From NCBI RefSeq assembly GCF_004681125.1, contig NZ_SIHO01000002.1, positions 1,085,414 through 1,149,413 of the forward strand: a DNA stretch of 64,000 bases, in the 5' to 3' direction. The position numbers were made by a program, and so were the translations under genes. The DNA comes from Glacieibacterium arshaanense (lineage in GTDB: Bacteria > Pseudomonadota > Alphaproteobacteria > Sphingomonadales > Sphingomonadaceae). Positions 1-13,020 of the stretch are shown here, piece by piece (the first letter of the stretch is position 1; each line of letters starts with the position of its first letter). A model generated the notes under the pieces. That model did not search any database. It was not told where the DNA came from and saw only the letters and a program-made list of their open reading frames with translations.

Positions 1-87
1 ACCGTCAAGGGTTCAATCCAGCGCGTTTTAGTCTAAGTGCATCAACGGGCAAGGCTGCGTGCGTTGCAGCAAACGGGAGTTTTTCGA

Positions 88-2735
<2,648 letters not shown>

Positions 2736-2739
<4 letters not shown>

Positions 2740-4484
2740 ACGTCGCGGAGCCGGCGGCGTCCCAAAGTCGGGCGATCGTCCGGCTGTTCGATTTCGGCGC
2801 GCAGCTCGGCGCGCTTTTCGTGGATCGACGCGATCACCGGACCCATCGGCACGCCGAGGTCGACCAGCACGGCTTCGGCAAGCTGCAAGCTCGCCTCGAT
2901 GGTTTCGGGCACTGCGTCGGTGACGCCGATCCTGTAGAGCCGCGCCGCATGTTCGGCATCACGCGCGCGCGCAATCAGGCACAGATTGGGATGGTCACGG
3001 CGGATGGCGCGCGCCAACACATCGAGGCTTTCGGTCGCATGGATGGTCAGCACCACCGCCGCCGCGCGGTCGAGATCGAGCCGTTCGAGCAGCTCATGGC
3101 GGCGCGCATCACCGTAGATGACCGGCCGCCCAAGCGCGCGTTGCTTGACGACCGCATCGGGGTCGCTCTCCACCGCGAGCCAGGGCCGGTTGTGGCGGTC
3201 GAGCATGTCGGCGACCATCTGCCCGACGCGCCCGAAGCCGATCAGGATAGTCCGCGTCGGCTCGACCGGCAGCGGTGCCTCGATGGCGTGCATGCCGGCG
3301 AGCCAGGCCTCGATACGGCCACCCGCCAGACCCAGCAGCGGCGCCAAAGCCAGCCCCAAAGCAATCACCAGCAGCGCCAGTTCGACCAGCGGCCCGGCAA
3401 TCGCGCCCGCCGCAACCGCCGCCGCCAGCACAACCAGCCCGGTTTCGGACGGCGCCGCGAGCAGCAGCGCGACGTGCGCGGCGACACCGTTGCTGCGACC
3501 GCGCAGTTTCAGCCAAGCCGCGATGACCAGCACCTTGACCCCGACAACGGCGGCCACCGCGCCAAGCACCAGCCACGGCTGCGCGGCTATCGCGCCAAGG
3601 TCGAGCCGCATGCCGGTGTAGACGAGGAACAGCCCGAGCAGCAGGCCCTGGAACGGCGCAATCGTCGCTTCGATCTGGCGGCGGTATTCGGTCTCCGCCA
3701 GCATGATGCCGGCCGCGAGTGCACCAATGACCGGCGACAGCCCGACGCTGGCGGTCACCGCTGCGGCGCCGATGATGACCACCAGCGCGGCGGCCAGAAA
3801 CAGTTCGTGGCTGCGCGTGCGTGCCGCTTGCAGGAACAGCGGGCGCAGCGCGAATTTGCCGACGATGACAATCGCGGCAATCGCCAGCACGCCGCGCAGC
3901 AGCGTTAAACCGAAGCCGTCGGGCGCCGAGCTTGCGGCAATTAGCAGCAGGATCGGCGCGATGGCGATGTCCTGAAACAGCAACATCGCAAAGGCGTCGC
4001 GCCCGGCGTGGCTGTCGAGCCGTCCCTGCGACATCAGCAACTGCAGCCCCACTGCAGTCGAAGACAGCGCCAGCGCAAACGCCAGCGAAGCCGCTGAAAC
4101 CGGCGCAATGCCGGCAACCAGCAAGACCGCCAGCAGCGCCGCCGCGCACAGCAGCAACTGCGGCAGGCCGAGCGTCAGCAGGTAACGCCGCAGCGTTCGC
4201 AGCCGCTCGGTCGAAAGCTCGAGCCCGAGCGCGAACAGCAGCATCGCGACGCCGATTTCGGCGAGCGGCTCGAGCGCGTGCGGGTCGGTAATCGCCAGCT
4301 CGCGCAGCCAGCCGGGCAGTTCGCTCGCGCCGCCGATGCCGTGCGGACCAACCACAATGCCGACCAGAATGAAGCCGATGACCGGGCTGATGCGCAGTGT
4401 CGCGAACGCCGGTATGACCAGCCCCGCCGCTGCGAGCAGGATGAGCGCATCATGAAGTCCGGGGCTGGCAAAGGGCGCGGTCAT
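2736..4484 (-). CDS. Monovalent cation:proton antiporter with RCK domain (KefB/KefC-like, CPA2)
   Basis: Inner-membrane cation/proton exchanger of the CPA2 family, 582 residues. Residues 1 to about 400 are a run of hydrophobic helices with the family-type stretches [13 protein letters not shown] and [11 protein letters not shown] Rossmann-type RCK/TrkA-N domain follows from about residue 412 ([14 protein letters not shown]), which would gate transport by binding nucleotide or glutathione-type ligands. The architecture matches KefB, KefC and YbaL; substrate (K+ or Na+) cannot be decided from sequence. It is transcribed toward alaS and ends inside the alaS stop codon. Confidence 0.9.
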
Positions 4485-4585
4485 GGCGCCAACGTCGCAC
4501 GAAGGCCGCGCATGTCAAAGCCGCGATACCGCCGACCCAAGAAAATTGCTTTGCAATATCCCCGCCATCGCTGCCATTTGACGGC

Positions 4586-5545
4586 ATGGCCACCGGATTG
4601 ATTGCCCTGCTCGACGATATTGCCGCGATCGCCAAGGTTGCGGCGGCGTCGCTCGATGACACCGCGGCCGCCGCGGCGAAGGCCAGCGCCAAGGCGGCGG
4701 GCGTCGTCATCGATGATACCGCGGTGACGCCGCGCTACGTCACCGGGTTCAGTCCGGCGCGCGAATTGCCGATTGTCGCCAAGATCGCGGTGGGTAGCGT
4801 CCGCAACAAATTGCTCTATCTGCTGCCCGGCGCCATGGCGCTGAGTTCGCTGGCGCCATGGGCAATCACGCCGCTGCTGATGCTCGGCGGTGCCTATCTG
4901 GCGTATGAGGGCGCTGAAAAGCTCTACGAGGCGTGGTTCCCGCATGATCCCGAGGAGCTGGCACCCGGCGATGAACTCGAGTTCGATGCCGATGTCATGG
5001 AAAACGACATGGTCAAGGGCGCGATCCGCACCGACCTGATCCTGTCGGCCGAAATCATGGCGATCACGCTGGCGAGCGTCGCCGACCGCAACTTTGTCGA
5101 ACGCGCCGTGGTGCTGGCAGTCGTCGGCGTCGGCATTACCGTGCTGGTTTACGGCGCCGTCGCGCTGATCGTGAAGGCCGATGATGTCGGCCTGGCGCTC
5201 GCCAAACGCGAAGGCCGCGCTGCTGCGCCGGGCCGCGTGCTTGGCCGCGCGCTGGTGCGGTTCATGCCACGGTCGCTGCGCGTGCTCGCCGCCGTCGGTA
5301 CGGCCGCGATGCTGTGGGTCGGTGGCGGCATCGTGCTCCACGGCATGGAAACGTCGGGCTTCGCCGAACCCGCGCACAGCATCCACGCGCTCGCGGCCGC
5401 GGCAGGCACCGCGATGCCGTTCGCCGGTGCAGCGGTCGAATGGCTGGTCGGCGCCACGGGTGCCGGTATTTTCGGCCTGGCGCTGGGCGCGATCATCGTC
5501 GCTGCGCTGCACTTCATGCCGCGGCGCGGCGCCGAGGCGCATTGA
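4586..5545 (+). CDS. DUF808 family inner-membrane protein (YedI-like)
   Basis: Uncharacterised inner-membrane protein of the DUF808/YedI family, 319 residues. The N-terminal stretch GLIALLDDIAAIAK and the segment NKLLYLLPGAMAL are typical of the family, and hydrophobic segments recur to the end. Function is unknown. The stop codon overlaps a TTG that begins the next open frame (TTGA), suggesting the two are made from one transcript. Confidence 0.88.
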   Translation: MATGLIALLDDIAAIAKVAAASLDDTAAAAAKASAKAAGVVIDDTAVTPRYVTGFSPARELPIVAKIAVGSVRNKLLYLLPGAMALSSLAPWAITPLLMLGGAYLAYEGAEKLYEAWFPHDPEELAPGDELEFDADVMENDMVKGAIRTDLILSAEIMAITLASVADRNFVERAVVLAVVGVGITVLVYGAVALIVKADDVGLALAKREGRAAAPGRVLGRALVRFMPRSLRVLAAVGTAAMLWVGGGIVLHGMETSGFAEPAHSIHALAAAAGTAMPFAGAAVEWLVGATGAGIFGLALGAIIVAALHFMPRRGAEAH

Positions 5546-5889
5546 TCGCAATCGACGAACTGGCAGCACTGCTGCACGCGGCAGCGCGCGACGCGATGCC
5601 TGTCACCTATGCCGAGGTGCTGAACGCCTTCGGCTTCGCGTTCACCCGCCCCAAGATGCGCGCGCTGTGCGCGCTGCTCGGCGATGTCGATGCACTAGAA
5701 CGCGGTGCCGGCCGCCCCGAACTCGCGGTGCTGGTGGTGCGTGCGTCGGACGGCCTGCCGGGGCAGGGCTGGTGGGTGGCCGAACTGGCGCGCGGCAGCG
5801 ACTATGCCGGGCTATGGAACGGGCCGACGGCGGCGGCGTTTATTCGGGCGCGCCATGCCGAGGTGTTCAGCTTTTGGAAGGGCAGATAA
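5542..5889 (+). CDS. Small conserved-looking protein of unknown function
   Basis: 115-residue frame starting at a TTG that overlaps the stop of the upstream gene (TTGA), so translation is probably coupled. The frame stays open upstream inside the DUF808 gene, but the sensible amino-terminal sequence (LIAIDELAALLHAAAR) begins at the overlap. The protein is soluble and mixed alpha/beta in appearance, with a Trp-rich end (GQGWWVAEL, FWKGR). It contains FTRPKMRALC, which could be part of a small DNA-binding fold, but I recognise no family with certainty. It is followed at once by copy 1 of the palindromic repeat. Confidence 0.7.
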   Translation: MIAIDELAALLHAAARDAMPVTYAEVLNAFGFAFTRPKMRALCALLGDVDALERGAGRPELAVLVVRASDGLPGQGWWVAELARGSDYAGLWNGPTAAAFIRARHAEVFSFWKGR

Positions 5890-5890
5890 G

Positions 5891-5976
5891 AGCCTCGGGC
5901 GGGCAGGGGTGACCCCTGCACCCAATAATAGGGTGCAGGGCCCGAGGCCCTGCCCGCCGGAGGCCCTTAAAGCGCC
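5891..5976. repeat. Palindromic interspersed repeat, copy 1
   Basis: Nested inverted repeat. The outer arms are GCGGGCAGGG (about 5899-5908) and CCCTGCCCGC (about 5948-5957). The inner arms are CCTGCACCC (5914-5922) and GGGTGCAGG (5931-5939), with a short AT-rich loop. Near-copies lie at 13021-13102 and 24421-24499. The right end, TTAAAGCGCC, supplies the stop and last codons of the metallopeptidase gene on the minus strand. It sits between convergent genes and could act as a bidirectional terminator. Confidence 0.8.
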
Positions 5977-6878
5977 CGCGCGCTGAATGTGTCGCAATCG
6001 GCGATCTGACCGTTCGCCATGCCGATCTTGAACCAGCGGACACGTTGTTCGCTGGTGCCGTGGGTGAAGCTGTCGGGCACCACCATGCCGCGCGACTGGC
6101 GCTGCAGCCGGTCGTCGCCAATGGCGGTGGCGGCGGTCAGCGCTTCCTCGATATCGCCGGGGTCGAGCTTGGCGATGTTGGCCTTGCCCCAGACGCCGGC
6201 GAGGCAATCGGCCTGCAGCTCCATGCGTACCGACAGCGCGTTGGCGTCTTTCTCGCTGGCGCGTTCCTGTGCGCGCCGGACCTGGTCGCTGATGCCGAGC
6301 AGCGTCTGCACGTGATGGCCGATTTCATGCGCGATGACATAGGCTTGCGCGAAGTCACCGGGGGCGCCGAAGCGCTGCGCCAGTTCGTTGAAGAAGCTGG
6401 TGTCGAGATAGACCTTGCGGTCGGCGGGGCAATAGAACGGCCCCGATGCCGAGGTCGCGCGGCCGCACGCCGACGATACGGCGCCGGAGAACATCACCAG
6501 CGTCGGCGGCGTATAGGGTTTGCCGACCTGCTGCGGAAAAATCTGGCCCCAGGTGTCCTCGGTCGAGCCGAGGACTTTCGCCACGAACTTGCCGCTGGCA
6601 TCGCCGGGCGCAGGAGCGCCGGCGGACGGGGCAAGCTGCGACTGCGGCTGGCCGATCTGTTCCTGCGGGCCACCGCCGCCGCCACCTAGCAAGCTGAGCG
6701 GGTTGATGCCGAAAATCAGTGCGATAACGACCACCACCAGCAGCCCGCCGAGCCCCATGCGGCCGCCGCCGAGGCGCAGTCCGCCACCGCCACCGCCGCC
6801 ACCCAGACCGCCGAAGCCGCCGCCATCGCCGCGGCGGTCCTCGATGTTGGTGCTTTCGCGCTGGTCGTCGAGTCGCAT
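5967..6878 (-). CDS. Neutral zinc metallopeptidase (YpfJ family)
   Basis: 303-residue membrane-anchored zinc protease of the YpfJ/PF04228 family. A basic, glycine-rich start precedes one hydrophobic helix ([19 protein letters not shown]), so the catalytic part should face the periplasm. The catalytic motif HEIGHH lies at about residues 186-191 within [13 protein letters not shown], and a downstream ELQADCLAG supplies the expected third zinc ligand (Glu). The last two codons and the stop (GCG CTT TAA) lie inside the palindromic repeat, so the native C terminus may have been altered by the repeat. Substrate unknown. Confidence 0.92.
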   Translation of the reverse strand: MRLDDQRESTNIEDRRGDGGGFGGLGGGGGGGGLRLGGGRMGLGGLLVVVVIALIFGINPLSLLGGGGGGPQEQIGQPQSQLAPSAGAPAPGDASGKFVAKVLGSTEDTWGQIFPQQVGKPYTPPTLVMFSGAVSSACGRATSASGPFYCPADRKVYLDTSFFNELAQRFGAPGDFAQAYVIAHEIGHHVQTLLGISDQVRRAQERASEKDANALSVRMELQADCLAGVWGKANIAKLDPGDIEEALTAATAIGDDRLQRQSRGMVVPDSFTHGTSEQRVRWFKIGMANGQIADCDTFSARAL

Positions 6879-6892
6879 GTGAAATCCCTCAG

Positions 6893-7756
6893 CTATTCCG
6901 GCTTCTGGCCCAGCGCCTGGTTGAGCACGACGCCCAGCCGGACACCGGCCCGTTCGACCTGTGCGCGTATCAACGTTTCATTCGCCCGATAGTATCCATC
7001 TTCGACGACGACCGGACGCGCTGGTGGCGTTGAGCAAGCGCCCGCCAAGGCCGGTAACTTGCCGTAGACCATGGTTGAAGACAAGGCCCAGCTTGCCTGT
7101 ACCCAGTCGGCGATGCTGCCCTGTTGCCAGCGCATGCGCTGTGCGGCGTTGATCGCTTGCGGGGTGACCACCGGCGGCGCGGTGAGTGCGCGCTCGGTGA
7201 GTTCGCGGTCCCAGATGCGGTGCAGGTTGAGCGGCGCGTCGGGGTCATAGCCGTAGCGCACCTTCACGTCGTTGCCGCCGCGGTCGCCGCTGTCGCTGAC
7301 ATGCAGCGGCTGGTGCAGATCGCCGACGAGATGTGCGACGAAGCCCAGCGCTTCGAGGCGTTTGCGCGGGGACTGCTGGCGGTCTGCAAGCACCGCAATC
7401 TGCCGGTCGAGCTGCACGGTCAGGCAATTGCCGCCGGCGCAACCGCTGGTGATGTCGAACGGCTGGCAACGCGGAATATTCTGGTAATGCCATTTCGCCG
7501 CATAGGCGTAGCGGTCGCCGAGCCCGCGTACGCAGTCGGGCCAGCTTGCCGCATCCGCAAGGCTGCGAATCGGGCAATCGGGGGTGCCGAGCTGCGCGTT
7601 CTGCGCCAGCAGCCGGGCGAGTTCGGCGCGTGCGGCGGGCGTCAGTTCATTGTCGGCGATGCGGCCGGTGAGGCGGTGGGCATAGTCGCCCCACGCCGAT
7701 GCCGGTGCGGCAGACAAAACCGCGACGAGCGCGAGCAGGGTTGCCAGGCGCTTCAT
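6893..7756 (-). CDS. Secreted S1/P1-type nuclease
   Basis: Zinc-dependent nuclease of the S1/P1 family that degrades single-stranded nucleic acids outside the cytoplasm. The start at 7756 gives a clean signal peptide ([21 protein letters not shown]) followed by WGDYAH, where the mature N-terminal Trp is a zinc ligand in this family. Further family motifs are [18 protein letters not shown] and NLHRIWD. The start codon overlaps the stop of the upstream glycosyltransferase gene (ATGA), which supports this start over one 21 bases further upstream. At 287 residues it has the usual length. Confidence 0.92.
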   Translation of the reverse strand: MKRLATLLALVAVLSAAPASAWGDYAHRLTGRIADNELTPAARAELARLLAQNAQLGTPDCPIRSLADAASWPDCVRGLGDRYAYAAKWHYQNIPRCQPFDITSGCAGGNCLTVQLDRQIAVLADRQQSPRKRLEALGFVAHLVGDLHQPLHVSDSGDRGGNDVKVRYGYDPDAPLNLHRIWDRELTERALTAPPVVTPQAINAAQRMRWQQGSIADWVQASWALSSTMVYGKLPALAGACSTPPARPVVVEDGYYRANETLIRAQVERAGVRLGVVLNQALGQKPE

Positions 7757-9273
7757 TGCGGCGCTGGCCGCAGCCACAGCACGGCGCTGTCGACGGGGCT
7801 TTGCAGCTGACGGTAGCCGTGACGCGCCGCCCAGTCGTTGAGGGCTTCGTCGGGGAAGCGCTGGCGATTTATCGGCGAGCGATGTTCATAGCCGGTGACA
7901 ATCGCGAGTGGCGGTGCGGCGGCGAAGGCCGCGTCGAGCGTCCGCGAGCTGATGGCATGGAATGCAGCCAGTTCGGCGTCACTGCGCAGGTTGCCGCTGC
8001 GGAACACGAAGACGCCGGTGGCAAAGCGCGGATCGAGATCGAAACCGCTGTCGATGACCACTAGCGGCGTGAAGCTGGCGATCTTGCCGTCGGCGGGGCT
8101 GTAGCCGGCGGCGCGCAGGGATTGGCCGATCCACTGCGCCTCGGCCGTGGTGCGCAGCGCTGCGGGCGCGCCGGTGCGCCGGATGTCGATGATCGCGGAT
8201 ACGGCAAAGCCGATGGTGGCCACCGCAGCCATCGCCAGTAACAGCCACTTGGCGCGGCGCGCGTGCGGCGCCGGCAGGCCCGCCAGCACCAAGCCGGTCA
8301 GCACGAACAGCGGGATCAGCGCCGGCATAAAATACTGCTTCCAGATCGGCGTTGGGGCGAGTGCGCCGATGATGCCGCCGATCAGCAGCATGGCAATCGG
8401 CGCGGCGCGCTTGGGCAGTGTCCGGCGCCGCCACACCAGCAGCAGCAACGCCGCCAGCGCCGGCCCCTGCGCCAGATACCAAGGCGCCTGCCACAGTTTG
8501 GCGGCCTGTGTCAGCCGCCCGTCGAGGCCGTTCTGGCGGTACCAGTCGAACACGCCTTCGGTACCGAAGGTCATGACGCCGAACATGAAGGCTGCAGGTG
8601 CGGCGTGCCAGAAATACAGCGCCGGCAGCAGCCCGGCGATGCCACCGACGCCGTAGCCGAGAAATTCACTCCAGCGCCGCCGCCGCACCAGCGTTTCAAA
8701 TAGTAGCCAGCCACCGACCGTCGCACCTGCAAAGCCGAACGAGATTTTGGATGATGCCGCAAGCCCGAGCGCCACGCCGACCGCTGCCCAGCGCAGCGGG
8801 GTGCGGGCATCGACAATCAACCATGTCGCGGCGGCGAGCAACAACGCCGGCAGCACATCATTGCGCGCGACGCTGACATCGAACAGGAAACTGGTGCAGC
8901 CGGCCAGCGCCAGCGTCGCCACCCACGCTGTACGGTCGGGCACATCCAAACGGCGCTGCGTCGCATGAACCAGCATCAGCACAAGCAGGCCACACACCGC
9001 ATTGGCCAGCCGCAGCACGATGAAATCCTGGCCGGGGTGGCCGACCAGCACGTTGAACAACAACGGCTGTAACGGCGTCTGCAGATAGAGAAAGTCGATG
9101 AACGGCAGGCTGTGCTGCGCCAGCCAGACAGCGGCGACATACTGGTTTTCGTCGTGGCTGACCGGCGACATCAGCGCCAGCACCGCCAGCCACAGCGCCA
9201 GCGCCGACCACAGCGTCAAACCGGCCCAGGCGGGCATCGGGTCGGTCGAACGGAAACGCGCGGCAACGGACAT
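7753..9273 (-). CDS. Membrane glycosyltransferase, GT39/ArnT-like
   Basis: 506-residue polytopic inner-membrane protein resembling the PMT/ArnT (GT-C) glycosyltransferases that move sugars from polyprenyl-phosphate donors to acceptors on the periplasmic side. The first loop after helix 1 carries an acidic DEN motif (VSHDENQY), expected for the catalytic Asp. About ten hydrophobic segments follow, then a soluble C-terminal region. I chose ATG 9273; the frame continues upstream but without sensible sequence. Its start lies 44 bases from that of the divergent 2'-5' ligase gene, and its end is coupled to the nuclease gene. The acceptor is unknown. Confidence 0.82.
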   Translation of the reverse strand: MSVAARFRSTDPMPAWAGLTLWSALALWLAVLALMSPVSHDENQYVAAVWLAQHSLPFIDFLYLQTPLQPLLFNVLVGHPGQDFIVLRLANAVCGLLVLMLVHATQRRLDVPDRTAWVATLALAGCTSFLFDVSVARNDVLPALLLAAATWLIVDARTPLRWAAVGVALGLAASSKISFGFAGATVGGWLLFETLVRRRRWSEFLGYGVGGIAGLLPALYFWHAAPAAFMFGVMTFGTEGVFDWYRQNGLDGRLTQAAKLWQAPWYLAQGPALAALLLLVWRRRTLPKRAAPIAMLLIGGIIGALAPTPIWKQYFMPALIPLFVLTGLVLAGLPAPHARRAKWLLLAMAAVATIGFAVSAIIDIRRTGAPAALRTTAEAQWIGQSLRAAGYSPADGKIASFTPLVVIDSGFDLDPRFATGVFVFRSGNLRSDAELAAFHAISSRTLDAAFAAAPPLAIVTGYEHRSPINRQRFPDEALNDWAARHGYRQLQSPVDSAVLWLRPAPQ

Positions 9274-9317
9274 AGCTTGTGATAGGGAAGCCGGCCCGCG
9301 AATGCTAGGCTGACGCC

Positions 9318-9863
9318 ATGACCGACACAGCCACGCCAAGCGCCACCGACCACCGCCCGCTGATCCTGACCGCGCAGCTCGACCGCACTGCGGCGGCGCG
9401 CTTCGAGGCACTGCGCCGCGCCCATTTCCCGCCCGAACGCAACATCGTGCCGGCGCACGTCACGCTGTTCCACCAATTGCCGGGTAGTACGCTCGATGCC
9501 GTCGTCGCGCATTTGCTGGCAGTAGCGCGCGCGCAGCCGGTGCTCATGGCCGACGTCGCACCGCCACGGTCGCTCGGCAACGGCGTGGCATTCGACCTGC
9601 GTTGCCCCGAACTGACCACGCTCCACGCTGACCTCGCCGCGCATTGGGCAGGGTTGACGATCGCACAAGACCATGGCCGGCTGCGCCCGCATGTGACGGT
9701 GCAGAACAAGGTCAGCGCGGCGACCGCGGCAGCAACGCTGCAACTGCTGGCGGCCGACTTCATGCCGTGGCGCGTGCAGGTAACGGGCGTGACGCTGTGG
9801 CGCTACCTCGGCGGGCCGTGGCAGCACATCCGCGACATCGGCTTTCGCGCGCCGCGCCGGTGA
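9318..9863 (+). CDS. 2'-5' RNA ligase family protein (2H phosphoesterase)
   Basis: 181-residue protein of the 2H phosphoesterase superfamily, which includes the 2'-5' RNA ligase ThpR and cyclic phosphodiesterases. Both HxTx motifs are present: HVTL at residues 47-50 and HVTV at residues 125-128, correctly spaced to form the two-histidine active site. The protein is probably cytoplasmic and acts on 2'-5' or 2',3'-cyclic phosphates in RNA. No neighbour suggests a specific substrate. Confidence 0.88.
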   Translation: MTDTATPSATDHRPLILTAQLDRTAAARFEALRRAHFPPERNIVPAHVTLFHQLPGSTLDAVVAHLLAVARAQPVLMADVAPPRSLGNGVAFDLRCPELTTLHADLAAHWAGLTIAQDHGRLRPHVTVQNKVSAATAAATLQLLAADFMPWRVQVTGVTLWRYLGGPWQHIRDIGFRAPRR

Positions 9864-9922
9864 TGCTGGCGTCGGGCTGCAGCTTTGTGCGATGCTGAAT
9901 CAAACCGGCAGGAGGCCCAACC

Positions 9923-10615
9923 ATGGCACGTCACTTTGAACGCCACCTTGTCGATCGCACCGCCTGGCTGCGCGCCGCGGTGCTCGGCGCCAATGACGGC
10001 ATCGTTTCGACCGCTAGCCTGATTGTCGGCGTCGCCGCCAGCGGTGCCGACCGCCAGGCGGTGCTCGTCGCCGGTGTCGCCGGACTGGTCGCGGGTGCGA
10101 TGTCGATGGCGGCGGGCGAGTATGTCTCGGTCAGCTCGCAGGCCGACAGCGAGGCCGCCGAGCGCGCCCGCGAAACCGCCGAGCAACTGGCGTCGCCGGC
10201 CGCGGAGCTCGACGAACTGACGGCGATCTACGTGGCGCGCGGCGTCGAACCCGCCACAGCGCGCACCGTCGCCGAACAATTGTCGCGCGGCGATGTGCTT
10301 GCAGTGCACCTGCGCGACGAGCTCGGCCATTCCGAAACCAGCGCGGCGCGGCCCGTACAGGCGGCGATGGCGTCGGCGGCGAGTTTCCTCGTCGGCGCGG
10401 CGGCGCCGCTACTCGTCGTCGTGCTGGCGCCGGTGGCGATGCTGCCGGTGGCGGTGTCAGTGGCGTCGCTGCTGTTTCTGGCGCTGCTCGGCATCATCGG
10501 CGCGCGCGCCGGCGGGGCGCCGGTGCTGCGCGCGACGTTGCGCGTGACGTTCTGGGGCGCGCTGGCGATGGCCGCGACCGCCGGCATCGGGCGGCTGTTC
10601 GGCGCGGTGGTTTAG
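9923..10615 (+). CDS. VIT1/CCC1-family transporter
   Basis: 230-residue membrane protein of the VIT1/CCC1 family of Fe2+/Mn2+ transporters. The family signature appears near the N terminus (LGANDGIVSTASLIVGV) with the second conserved segment AGAMSMAAGEYVSVSSQ. Five hydrophobic segments are visible, and a charged helical loop lies at about residues 75-140, as in family members that bind metal there. An AGGAGG-like ribosome site (GGCAGGAGGC) precedes the ATG. Metal specificity cannot be assigned. Confidence 0.92.
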   Translation: MARHFERHLVDRTAWLRAAVLGANDGIVSTASLIVGVAASGADRQAVLVAGVAGLVAGAMSMAAGEYVSVSSQADSEAAERARETAEQLASPAAELDELTAIYVARGVEPATARTVAEQLSRGDVLAVHLRDELGHSETSAARPVQAAMASAASFLVGAAAPLLVVVLAPVAMLPVAVSVASLLFLALLGIIGARAGGAPVLRATLRVTFWGALAMAATAGIGRLFGAVV

Positions 10616-10694
10616 GGGCTTGGCAAGCCACACCGATTGCGTTTAGCCAAGGGGCATTAAGGGGCCGCATGCGCGGTCGCATGAGGGGCATGCA

Positions 10695-11690
10695 ATGATG
10701 TTGAATCGCCGTCTGGTTGTGGGCGCAGCCTTGTTGCTGCCGCTGTCGCCGGCTTTCGGGCAGGGCGCGACGGTGTCATCGGCGCTCGATCTCGCCAAGG
10801 CCGCCGATACGCTCAAGCCCGGGCAATGGGTGTTCGCACCGACACTGGCGCCCGACGGGCCGATCGTCATCATGGTCGATCTGTCGCGTCAGTTGGCGAC
10901 GGTATATCGCAACGGCGTGCGTATCGGCGTTTCCACGGTATCGACCGGCAAGCCCGGCCATGAAACGCCGACCGGCGTGTTCACCATCTTGCAGAAAGAC
11001 GCCAACCACCACTCGAGCCTGTATAACAACGCGCCGATGAAATATCAGGAGCGACTGACCTGGGACGGCGTCGCGCTGCACGCCGGCGGGCTGCCCGGCT
11101 ATCCCGAAAGTCATGGCTGCATCCATTTGCCGCTGGAATTTTCGAAGGAATTGTTCGCGATCACCACCACCGGCATGACGGTGATCGTCGCCGGTCGCGC
11201 GGGACAGGTCGCGACCTATCCGGCCGCCGGCGTGCTGGCGCCGCTCGGCGTCGGCGGCACCGTCGAAACGCACGTGCCGCTGGCCAGCGACGAGGCCTAT
11301 CGCTGGACGCCGCAGATAATGCCCGTCGGGCCGCTGACGATTGTTGTCAGCCAGTCCGACGGCCGCGTCGTGGTGATGCGCAACGGTGTCGAAATCGGCC
11401 GCGCCAGGGCGTCGATCGATCCGCCGGGCTTTGGGACCAATGTGCTGGTGCTGGCATCGGACACCGGCGGCCGTCCGGTCTGGCAGTTCGCTGACGTGCC
11501 GGGGCATGAAAACGCCGCGCAGCAACCGGTCGATCCGAACATCCTGCAGCGCGTTCACATGCCCGCAGCGTTCTACAGTGCGCTGCAAAGCCAGATCGTG
11601 CCCGGTACCACCGTGCTGCTCACCGGTGCGCCGATCGTCAGCACCACGACCGGTGTCGGCATGTCGGTGCTGTCGGCGACCAAGACCTGA
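10695..11690 (+). CDS. L,D-transpeptidase (YkuD domain)
   Basis: 331-residue exported enzyme of the YkuD fold, which forms or edits 3-3 crosslinks in peptidoglycan or anchors proteins to it. A signal peptide is evident ([19 protein letters not shown]). The YkuD domain follows, with the catalytic motif SHGCIHLP (Cys nucleophile) at about residues 138-145 and the upstream conserved His in ALHAGG. The C-terminal half repeats a shorter YkuD-like stretch ([20 protein letters not shown]) that lacks a catalytic Cys, so it is probably an accessory copy. The stop overlaps the dctA start (TGATG). Confidence 0.9.
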   Translation: MMLNRRLVVGAALLLPLSPAFGQGATVSSALDLAKAADTLKPGQWVFAPTLAPDGPIVIMVDLSRQLATVYRNGVRIGVSTVSTGKPGHETPTGVFTILQKDANHHSSLYNNAPMKYQERLTWDGVALHAGGLPGYPESHGCIHLPLEFSKELFAITTTGMTVIVAGRAGQVATYPAAGVLAPLGVGGTVETHVPLASDEAYRWTPQIMPVGPLTIVVSQSDGRVVVMRNGVEIGRARASIDPPGFGTNVLVLASDTGGRPVWQFADVPGHENAAQQPVDPNILQRVHMPAAFYSALQSQIVPGTTVLLTGAPIVSTTTGVGMSVLSATKT

Positions 11691-13015
11691 TGACCACCAC
11701 GAAGACACGCACCCCGCTGGTCCGCCAGCTGTATTTCCAGGTCGTCGTCGCCATTGTGCTCGGTGTTGCTTTGGGCTTTGCCGCACCGGAGTTTGCCGCG
11801 TCGTTGAAGCCGCTCGGCGACGCGTTCATCAAGCTGGTCAAGATGATCATCGCGCCGGTGATCTTCCTGTCGGTGGCGACCGGCATCGCGCACATGGCCG
11901 AAATCGGTAGCGTCGGGCGCGTCGTCGGCAAGGCGTTCGCCTATTTCCTGACGTTTTCGACGCTGGCACTGCTGCTCGGGCTGGCAGTCGGCAACATCGT
12001 CCAGCCCGGCACCGGCCTGCACATCAACGTCGCCGAACTCGATGCGACTGCCGTCGCCGACTATGTCGCCAAGGCGCATGACAGCACGATCACCGGCTTC
12101 CTGACCAACATCATCCCCGCGACCTTCCTCGGCGCGCTGGCCGACGGCGAGATATTGCAGGTGCTTTTCGTCGCCATCCTGACCGGCATCGCCATGTCGC
12201 TCGTCGGCCCGGCCGCCGATCCGCTGCGCCACATCTTCGATGCCGCGCAGACGGTGGTGTTCCGCATCGTCGCCATATTGATGCGCGCTGCACCCGTCGG
12301 CGCGTTCGGCGCGATGGCGTTCACCATCGGCAAGTTCGGTGTCGCCGCGCTCGCCAAACTGGCGTTGCTGGTCGGCAGTTTCTACATCACCGCGCTGCTG
12401 TTCGTGTTCGTCGTGCTCGGCGCGGTCGGCTGGGCCGCGGGCTTCTCGATCTTCAAGCTGGTGCGCTACCTAAAGGAAGAATTGCTGCTGGTGCTTGGCA
12501 CCTCGTCGTCCGAATCGGCGCTGCCGGCGCTGATGACCAAGATGGAGGCCGCCGGCTGCCGGCCCTCGGTCGTCGGGCTGGTGGTGCCGACGGGCTATTC
12601 GTTCAACCTCGATGGCACCAACATCTATATGACGCTCGCGGCGCTGTTCATCGCACAGGCCTGCGACATCCACCTCAGTTTCGGCGAGCAGGCGCTGCTG
12701 CTCGGCGTCGCGATGCTGACCTCCAAAGGCGCTGCTGGCGTCACCGGCGCCGGCTTCATCACGCTGGCGGCCACGCTGCAGGTCGTGCCGTCGTTGCCGG
12801 TGGCCGGCATGGCGCTGATCCTCGGCGTTGACCGCTTCATGAGCGAATGTCGTTCGCTGACCAACTTCATCGGCAATGCGGTGGCGACGATCGTCGTTGC
12901 GAAGTGGGAAGGCGGACTCGACAGCGCGCGCCTGACCGCAGCGCTCGATGGCCGATTGCACCTCGCCGCACCGGCATTCGAAACCGAACTCGAAGCGGCA
13001 CTGGGGCAAGATTGA
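11690..13015 (+). CDS. dctA: Dicarboxylate/amino acid:cation symporter
   Basis: 441-residue member of the DAACS family, taking up C4-dicarboxylates or acidic amino acids with Na+ or H+. The re-entrant loop and substrate-site motifs are intact: TSSSESALP in the first hairpin region and [12 protein letters not shown] in helix 7, the latter strongly DctA-like. Transmembrane helices span the length. The start codon shares a base with the transpeptidase stop (TGATG), so the two are coupled. Copy 2 of the palindromic repeat follows and may terminate the operon. Confidence 0.92.
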   Translation: MTTTKTRTPLVRQLYFQVVVAIVLGVALGFAAPEFAASLKPLGDAFIKLVKMIIAPVIFLSVATGIAHMAEIGSVGRVVGKAFAYFLTFSTLALLLGLAVGNIVQPGTGLHINVAELDATAVADYVAKAHDSTITGFLTNIIPATFLGALADGEILQVLFVAILTGIAMSLVGPAADPLRHIFDAAQTVVFRIVAILMRAAPVGAFGAMAFTIGKFGVAALAKLALLVGSFYITALLFVFVVLGAVGWAAGFSIFKLVRYLKEELLLVLGTSSSESALPALMTKMEAAGCRPSVVGLVVPTGYSFNLDGTNIYMTLAALFIAQACDIHLSFGEQALLLGVAMLTSKGAAGVTGAGFITLAATLQVVPSLPVAGMALILGVDRFMSECRSLTNFIGNAVATIVVAKWEGGLDSARLTAALDGRLHLAAPAFETELEAALGQD

Positions 13016-13020
13016 CAGGG

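Noticed and set aside
2820-3908. 362-codon plus-strand frame opposite the antiporter gene
   Set aside because: The product is rich in Arg, Gln, His and Asp with no domain, and lies wholly within a well-supported gene on the other strand.
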